Shown here: piece by piece, positions 6,533 to 8,748 of the stretch | Layout of the letters: the number at the start of each line of letters is the position of its first letter | Numbering within the stretch: position 1 is the first letter of the stretch | NCBI RefSeq assembly: GCF_049059935.1 | Contig: NZ_JBMGQR010000113.1 | Span: 1-8,748, forward strand | DNA: 8,748 nt | Direction: 5' to 3' | Source: JAURVT01 sp049059935 | GTDB lineage: Bacteria; Actinomycetota; Actinomycetes; Propionibacteriales; Nocardioidaceae | Translations under genes and position numbers: made by a program | The notes under the pieces: generated by a model | What the model saw: the letters and a program-made list of their open reading frames with translations, nothing else | Databases searched by the model: none | What the model was told of the DNA's origin: nothing

Positions 6533-6545
6533 GCGGAGCGGTGAC

Positions 6546-7472
6546 ATGAGGGTGATCGAGGCCGGACCGGTGCCGGAGTCGCCGGCGCGGGTGGATGCCG
6601 CCGGACGCGAGCCGCTGCGGGTCGGCGTGGTCCAGCACCGCTGGCGCGAGGACGCCGACGAGCTGGTGCAGGTGCTCACCGACGCGATCGGGCAGGCCGC
6701 CGACGCCGGCGCGCAGCTGGTGCTGCTGCCCGAGCTCACCTTGTCGCGCTACCCGGCCGACACGCTTCCCGAGGGCGACGCCACCCGCACCGCCGAGGAC
6801 CTGCTCACCGGCCCGACGGTGTCGTTCGCGGCCGCCGCGGCGCGACGTCACGGCGTCCACGTGCACGCCTCGCTGTTCGAGAAGGCGCCGGGCGACGACG
6901 GGCTGGGCCTGAACACCGCGGTGCTCGTCGGCCCCGACGGGTCGCTCGTCGCGCGGACCCGCAAGCTGCACATCCCCGTCACCGCCGGCTACCACGAGGA
7001 CCGCTACTTCCGGCCCGGCCCGGCCGACGAGCCCTATCCCGTGGTCGACCTGCCCGGCCACGACGCGCGCCTCGGTCTGCCGACGTGCTGGGACGAGTGG
7101 TTCCCCGAGGTCGCCCGCGCCTACGCGCTCGCCGGCGCGGACGTGCTGGTCTACCCGACGGCGATCGGGTCCGAGCCCGACCACCCGGACTTCGACACCG
7201 CGCCGCTGTGGCGCCAGGTGATCGTGGGGCACGCGATCGCCAACGGCCTGTTCGCCGTGGTTCCCAACCGCACCGGCAGCGAGGGCCTGATCGACTTCTA
7301 CGGCTCGTCCTTCGTCGTCGACCCCTACGGCAGGGTGCTCGTGGAGGCACCGCGCGACGAGGAGGTCGTGCTGGTGGCCGACCTCGACCTCGACCAGCGC
7401 CGCGACTGGCTCACCCTCTTCCCGTTCCTGGCCACCCGCCGTCCCGACACCTACGGAGCACTGACCCGATGA
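6546..7472 (+). CDS. aguB: N-carbamoylputrescine amidase (nitrilase superfamily)
   Basis: This 308-residue carbon-nitrogen hydrolase carries the nitrilase catalytic triad: E63 in LLPELTLSRYPAD, K140 in RKLHIP and C181 in LPTCWDEWFPEVAR. The CWDxWFPE context and the YPTAIGSEP stretch (203-211) point to the N-carbamoylputrescine amidase subfamily rather than a general nitrilase. The reaction is N-carbamoylputrescine plus water to putrescine, CO2 and ammonia, in the cytosol. The ATG at 6546 has GGAG 7 nt upstream. The first ~24 residues before LRVGVVQ are extra relative to typical family members, so an internal GTG start is possible but has less support. It is the first gene of an operon with the agmatine deiminase gene, overlapping it by 4 bp, and is divergent from the tetR-type gene that probably controls it. 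Confidence 0.93.
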   Translation: MRVIEAGPVPESPARVDAAGREPLRVGVVQHRWREDADELVQVLTDAIGQAADAGAQLVLLPELTLSRYPADTLPEGDATRTAEDLLTGPTVSFAAAAARRHGVHVHASLFEKAPGDDGLGLNTAVLVGPDGSLVARTRKLHIPVTAGYHEDRYFRPGPADEPYPVVDLPGHDARLGLPTCWDEWFPEVARAYALAGADVLVYPTAIGSEPDHPDFDTAPLWRQVIVGHAIANGLFAVVPNRTGSEGLIDFYGSSFVVDPYGRVLVEAPRDEEVVLVADLDLDQRRDWLTLFPFLATRRPDTYGALTR

Positions 7473-8467
7473 CGTGGGCGATGCCGGCCGAGACCGCGCC
7501 CCACACGCGCACCTGGATGGCCTGGCCGAGCAGCGGCTACACGCTGGGCGAGACCGCCGCGGACGCCGACGAGGCCCGCGCCACCTGGGCCGCGGTCGCG
7601 CACGCGGTGGCCGGGTTCGAGCCGGTCGCGATGGTCGTCGACCCGCTCGCCGAGGACGTCGCCCGGTCCTGGCTGTCGTCCGAGGTCGAGCTGCACGTCG
7701 CCCCGCTCGACGACGCCTGGATGCGTGACATCGGCCCCACCTTCGTCGTGGGTGACGACGGACGCCTCGGCGCCGTCGACTGGGTGTTCAACGGGTGGGG
7801 CCAGCAGGAGTGGGCGCGCTGGGAGCACGACGCCGCCGTCGGACGCCGGGTCGCCGCGCTGGCGGGCGCCGAGCTGGTGCCCAGCTCGCTGGTCAACGAG
7901 GGCGGGGCGATCCACGTCGACGGGCGCGGCACCGTCCTCGTCACGCGGACCGTGCAGCTCGACGAGCGCCGCAACCCCGGCTGGACGCGCGAGGAGGTCG
8001 AGGCCGAGCTCGCGCGGACGCTGGGGGCGTCCGAGGTGATCTGGGTGCCGCGCGGCCTCACCCGCGACTACGACACGTTCGGCACCCGCGGGCACGTCGA
8101 CATCGTCGCCTGCCTGCCGTCGCCGGGCGTCGCGCTCGTGCACGACCAGCAGGACGCCTCGCACCCCGACCACGCCGTCAGCGCCGAGGTGGTCGCGGTG
8201 CTCGGCGAGCACCTCGACGTGCTGCGGCTGCCCGCGCCCACCGTGCTGTGCGACGACGAGGGTCCGGTGGACTACAGCTACGTCAACCACCTCGTCACCA
8301 ACGACGGCGTGGTCGCGTGCACGTTCGACGACCCGAACGACGACCGGGCCCTGGGCGTGCTCGCCGACGCCTACCCCGGCCGCCGCGTCGTCGGCGTCGA
8401 CGCCCGCCCGCTGTTCGCGCGCGGGGGCGGCATCCACTGCATCACCCAGCAGCAGCCGGCGGTCTGA
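7469..8467 (+). CDS. aguA: Agmatine deiminase (agmatine iminohydrolase)
   Basis: The 332-residue member of the agmatine deiminase / peptidylarginine-deiminase-like family converts agmatine to N-carbamoylputrescine and ammonia, the step before aguB. Visible active-site signatures are DDAWMRDIGPTFV (D87), NEGGAIHVDG (from residue 143), GHVDIVACL (H209, D211) and the C-terminal GGGIHCITQQQP, whose C324 is the expected nucleophile. The length is slightly below the usual 340-370 residues, but all motifs are present. The ATG at 7469 overlaps the aguB stop as ATGA, implying translational coupling, and GGAG at 7455-7458 lies 10 nt upstream inside aguB. No arginine decarboxylase gene is in the window, so the source of agmatine (own synthesis or uptake) is not shown. 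Confidence 0.95.
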   Translation: MTWAMPAETAPHTRTWMAWPSSGYTLGETAADADEARATWAAVAHAVAGFEPVAMVVDPLAEDVARSWLSSEVELHVAPLDDAWMRDIGPTFVVGDDGRLGAVDWVFNGWGQQEWARWEHDAAVGRRVAALAGAELVPSSLVNEGGAIHVDGRGTVLVTRTVQLDERRNPGWTREEVEAELARTLGASEVIWVPRGLTRDYDTFGTRGHVDIVACLPSPGVALVHDQQDASHPDHAVSAEVVAVLGEHLDVLRLPAPTVLCDDEGPVDYSYVNHLVTNDGVVACTFDDPNDDRALGVLADAYPGRRVVGVDARPLFARGGGIHCITQQQPAV

Positions 8468-8470
8468 GCC

Positions 8471-8748
8471 TCATCGCACCTCGAAGCGGGTGAGTCCCTG
8501 CGGGCTCGCGGCCTGCACCTCGGCGGCATCGACGCGCGCGGACGCGGGGCCGGAGCGGACGACGTCCAGCACCTGCTCGACGGCCGCGGACGGCCCCTCG
8601 AGGTGCGCGCCGACGCTGCCGTCCTCGCGGTTGGTCACCCAGCCGCGGACGCCGGCGCGGTCGGCCGCCTGGGCGACGGTGAAGCGGAAGCCGACGCCCT
8701 GCACCCGCCCGCGGACGAGCACCTGCACCGCCGTGGTCTCGTCGTGGT
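8471..8748 (-). CDS. acyP: Acylphosphatase (start at or beyond the right edge)
   Basis: The small enzyme hydrolyses acyl phosphates to carboxylate and phosphate. The signature VRGRVQGVGFRF with the catalytic arginine and the TNREDGSV stretch with the catalytic asparagine are both present, and the protein ends LTRFEVR as usual. Counting from an internal GTG at 8728 there are 85 residues, with arginine 15 and asparagine 33. I extend the gene to the window edge because no ribosome-binding site precedes that GTG and the in-frame upstream residues (HDETTAV) look like a natural acylphosphatase N-terminus; the true start is probably just outside. It is convergent with aguA, with 3 nt between stop codons, and shows no functional link to the polyamine operon. 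Confidence 0.9.
   Translation of the reverse strand, partial: HDETTAVQVLVRGRVQGVGFRFTVAQAADRAGVRGWVTNREDGSVGAHLEGPSAAVEQVLDVVRSGPASARVDAAEVQAASPQGLTRFEVR

Noticed and set aside
5811..7232. Long minus-strand open frame across tetR and aguB
   Set aside because: It overlaps two genes with clear catalytic or helix-turn-helix motifs in other frames and shows no domain of its own.
6546..7472. General nitrilase, beta-ureidopropionase or omega-amidase
   Set aside because: The CWDEWFPE context, the YPTAIGSEP stretch and the overlapping agmatine deiminase gene favour N-carbamoylputrescine amidase.
7451..8437. Minus-strand open frame antisense to aguA
   Set aside because: Shadow of aguA, whose active-site motifs are complete on the plus strand.

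Overview
The window is high-GC DNA with strong G/C bias at third codon positions, frequent GTG starts and short intergenic gaps. This fits an actinobacterium. An Aeromicrobium/Nocardioides-like member of the Propionibacteriales is my guess from the protein flavours, but the genus cannot be fixed from the sequence alone. I see no rRNA, tRNA, CRISPR array, integrase or transposase.

Left part (1-2512): a minus-strand TM0106-family RecB-like nuclease (N-terminal 603 residues; the rest, expected to be a helicase, lies off the left edge) is divergent from a 128-residue bacterial PH-domain (bPH, PF08000-like) protein. The PH gene is bracketed by two 65-bp repeat blocks in inverted orientation (1861-1925 and 2406-2470, 57/65 identical). 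Each block holds three copies of a 15-bp motif in the order outer site, then palindrome. This is the least ordinary structure in the window.

Middle (2513-5848): a large SWIM zinc-finger plus SNF2/Swi2 ATPase (1111 aa). It is probably translated from a leaderless mRNA, because a TAGCCT -10 box sits exactly 6 nt before its ATG. Its stop codon faces that of the next, convergent gene across 3 nt.

Right part (5852-8748): a TetR-family repressor (minus) is divergent from a two-gene polyamine operon (plus). The operon encodes N-carbamoylputrescine amidase (aguB) and agmatine deiminase (aguA), which overlap by 4 bp (ATGA). Together these enzymes convert agmatine to putrescine via N-carbamoylputrescine. 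The 91-bp divergent gap holds a 19-bp near-perfect dyad, AACCGAATGACATTCGATT, the obvious candidate operator of the TetR protein. A convergent acylphosphatase gene (acyP-like) follows aguA after 3 nt and runs to or past the right edge.

Functionally there are two units: DNA-transaction genes (nuclease/helicase, SNF2 ATPase) surrounding a repeat-bracketed PH gene, and a self-contained, locally regulated agmatine-to-putrescine module. Noncoding DNA is limited to 1810-2004, 2392-2512 and 6455-6545, plus two 3-nt gaps; no gene-free stretch exceeds 300 bases.
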